NCBI GenBank assembly: GCA_023387085.1
Contig: JAEWIL010000098.1
Span: 1 to 7,293 of the forward strand
DNA length: 7,293 bases
Origin: Pseudomonadota bacterium
GTDB lineage: Bacteria; Pseudomonadota; Alphaproteobacteria; Sphingomonadales; Sphingomonadaceae
Direction: 5' to 3'
Shown here: one piece after another, positions 5,657 through 7,293 of the stretch
How the letters are laid out: each line of letters begins with the position of its first letter
How positions within the stretch are numbered: the first letter of the stretch is position 1
Notes under the pieces: model-generated
Told to the model about the DNA's origin: nothing
The model's input: only the letters and a program-made list of their open reading frames with translations
The model's database searches: none
Made by a program: the position numbers and the translations under genes

Positions 5657-7258
5657 ATGACCAGGCAGCTGCTGATAGCCGCGCTCGCGCTCACCCTCGC
5701 CGGCTGTGCCACGGCGCAGTCGCGCGAACCGCGCCCCGCCACCGAAAAGGCTGCCCCCGACGAACCGTTGTTCACGCCCACCGAGGTCGAGAGCCGCGGC
5801 TCGGTGACCGTCGGCGGCGTCGCCATCCCCTATCGCGCCGTCGCGGGCACGCTCGTCATCCATCCGAAGGGCTGGGACGATACCGTCCCGATCGAACGCA
5901 AACGCAACAAGGACGCCGCCGAGGAAGTCCCGAATTCCGAAGCGTCGATGTTCTACACCGCCTATTTCAAGGAGGGCGCGCCGGCCGACAGCCGTCCGGT
6001 CACTTTCCTCTTCAACGGCGGCCCCGGTTCGCCGACACTCTGGCTCCACATGGGCGCCTATGGCCCGGTGCGCGTCGAAACCCCCGATCTCGCGCACGGC
6101 AGCGCCCCCTATCGCACCGTCGCCAACGACCAGAGCCTGCTCGACGTCTCCGACCTCGTCTTCGTCGACGCCCCCGGCACGGGCTTCAGCCGCGTCGCGG
6201 GGAAGGACAAGGACAAGGCGTGGTTCGGCGTCGATCAGGACATCCACGCCTTCACCGTCTTCGTGCGCGATTTCCTGTCGAAATATGGCCGCTGGAAATC
6301 GCCCAAATATCTTTATGGCGAAAGTTACGGGACGATGCGCGCGGCGGGGATGACGCTGGCGCTGCAAAAACAGGACATCGATCTCAACGGGGTGATCCTG
6401 CTTTCCGATATTTTGAACTGGGACCTGATCCCCGACGATCCGCAGGTCAATCCGGGGGTTGACCTGCCTTATGTGGTCTCACTGCCCACCTATGCCGCGA
6501 CCGCCTGGTACCACAAGCGCGCCGGCGCGGGCCGCGACCTTGCCTCGTGGCTCGCCGAGGCCGAGGCTTTCGCGACGACCGATTACACGCTCGCCCTGAT
6601 GAAGGGCAACGACCTCGCCGACGCCGAGCGACAGGCGATCGCGGCGAAGCTCCACGCCTACACCGGCCTGCCCGTCGATTATCTCCTCAAGACCAACCTT
6701 CGTATCGAATATGGCGCGCTGCAAAAGGAATTGCTCGCCGACAAGGGGCTGACGACCGGCACGCTCGACACGCGCTTCACCGGCGCGACGCTCGATCCGC
6801 TGAGCAAGGTCGCCTCGAACGATCCGCAGGGCACCGCGATCGGCGCCGCCTATACCGCGGCGTTCAACGATTATGTCCGGGGCACGCTCGGCTATGGCGC
6901 GGGGACGCATTATGAGGGCGGGCTCGATGTCTATTCGAGCTGGGATTACAAGCACCGCCCGCCCGGCGCCGACCGCGCGCTGATCGCGCTCCCCAACGTC
7001 CTCCCCGACCTCGCGGTCGCGATGAAGCAGAACCCGAAGCTGAAGCTGCTCGTCACCGGCGGTTATTTCGACGTCTCGACGCCTTATTTTGCGGGAAAAT
7101 ACGAGCTACGCCATCTGCCGGTGCCCAAGGAGCTTCAGGCCAACATCGCGTATAAATATTACAGCTCGGGGCACATGGTCTATGTCAATCCGGCGCTCTT
7201 GTCAGAGATGCACAGCGACGTCGCCGACTTCATCCGGCGGACCGACGGCGTCGATTAG
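5657..7258 (+). CDS. S10 serine carboxypeptidase-like lipoprotein
   Basis: A 533-residue protein of the serine carboxypeptidase (S10) family, which removes C-terminal residues using a Ser/Asp/His triad in an alpha/beta-hydrolase fold. The start is ATG 5657, six bases after AAGGGG (5645-5650); the adjacent ATG 5654 is less well spaced. The signal peptide ends in the lipobox LAGC with Cys17, predicting a lipid anchor in the cell envelope. S10 hallmarks are FLFNGGPGSPTLW (Asn120 in NGGPG, which binds the substrate carboxylate in characterised members), VFVDAPGTGFS, the nucleophile motif GESYG (Ser223), GGYFDVSTPY (Asp472) and SSGHMVY (His506). The triad therefore looks intact. Some bacterial members are annotated only as 'peptidase S10' and substrates are unknown. 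The reading frame is open upstream to 5363, but that part runs through the palindromic repeat and is not protein. Confidence 0.92.
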   Translation: MTRQLLIAALALTLAGCATAQSREPRPATEKAAPDEPLFTPTEVESRGSVTVGGVAIPYRAVAGTLVIHPKGWDDTVPIERKRNKDAAEEVPNSEASMFYTAYFKEGAPADSRPVTFLFNGGPGSPTLWLHMGAYGPVRVETPDLAHGSAPYRTVANDQSLLDVSDLVFVDAPGTGFSRVAGKDKDKAWFGVDQDIHAFTVFVRDFLSKYGRWKSPKYLYGESYGTMRAAGMTLALQKQDIDLNGVILLSDILNWDLIPDDPQVNPGVDLPYVVSLPTYAATAWYHKRAGAGRDLASWLAEAEAFATTDYTLALMKGNDLADAERQAIAAKLHAYTGLPVDYLLKTNLRIEYGALQKELLADKGLTTGTLDTRFTGATLDPLSKVASNDPQGTAIGAAYTAAFNDYVRGTLGYGAGTHYEGGLDVYSSWDYKHRPPGADRALIALPNVLPDLAVAMKQNPKLKLLVTGGYFDVSTPYFAGKYELRHLPVPKELQANIAYKYYSSGHMVYVNPALLSEMHSDVADFIRRTDGVD

Positions 7259-7271
7259 ACTCCCAGGCGAT

Positions 7272-7293
7272 CGTCATTGCGAGGAGCGCAGCG
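7272..7293. repeat. REP-like repeat copy 3 (cut by window edge)
   Basis: The last 22 bases, starting CGTCATTGCGAGGAGC, are identical to the left-arm start of the copy at 5546. The element begins 13 bases after the S10 peptidase stop, in the same orientation as the other two copies. The rest lies beyond the window. Confidence 0.85.

Noticed and set aside
5504..6367. 287-codon minus-strand frame, and the similar frame at 6479-6955
   Set aside because: Both are antisense to the S10 peptidase with its intact catalytic motifs, show shadow composition and have no recognisable domain.
2590..7293. CRISPR array or transposon ends for the repeated palindromes
   Set aside because: Copies are kilobases apart, separated by whole genes, and there are no regular spacers, transposase or target duplications visible.

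Overview
The window looks like ordinary chromosome from a GC-rich alphaproteobacterium, most likely a sphingomonad (Sphingopyxis/Sphingomonas-like). The grounds are strong third-position GC bias, a membrane-anchored LytTR regulator beside an OpgC-like acyltransferase, S41 and S10 peptidases, a stand-alone acyl-CoA carboxyltransferase, and dispersed GTCATTGCGAG-type palindromic repeats. The genus is inferred from style and was not tested by comparison.

Layout, left to right. (1) 1-217, minus: the secreted N-terminus of a probable S41-type peptidase, cut by the window edge. Just upstream is a near-perfect TACA-N2-TGTA operator of the BlaI/MecI/CopY type (273-286). (2) 291-1631, minus: a two-gene operon of an OpgC/MdoC-like acyltransferase 3 membrane protein and a 65-residue two-helix membrane protein, 9 bases apart. 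(3) 1724-2584, plus, divergent from that operon: a four-helix membrane protein with a C-terminal LytTR DNA-binding domain, a likely local regulator. (4) 2590-2687: a long imperfect palindrome filling the gap between two convergent genes. (5) 2691-4208, minus: a 505-residue acyl-CoA carboxylase carboxyltransferase (beta) subunit. (6) 4209-4264: a short divergent promoter region with a 7+7 inverted repeat and a possible leaderless promoter. (7) 4265-5541, plus: a secreted thioredoxin-fold protein with a CHDS motif in place of CxxC, overlapping by four bases (ATGA) a FabG-like SDR oxidoreductase. (8) 5546-5638: a second copy of the palindromic repeat. (9) 5657-7258, plus: an S10 serine carboxypeptidase-like lipoprotein with an intact Ser/Asp/His triad. 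(10) 7272-7293: the start of a third repeat copy, cut by the window edge.

How the genes may work together: the acyltransferase, small membrane protein and LytTR regulator form one plausible envelope-modification/regulation unit. The carboxyltransferase, thioredoxin-like protein and SDR share a divergent control region but have no obvious common pathway. The two peptidase genes are probably independent. I see no phage, transposase, CRISPR, tRNA or rRNA, and no clear new system. The most interesting signals are regulatory and repetitive: the BlaI-like operator, the inverted repeat between 4208 and 4265, and three same-orientation palindromes placed directly after stop codons.
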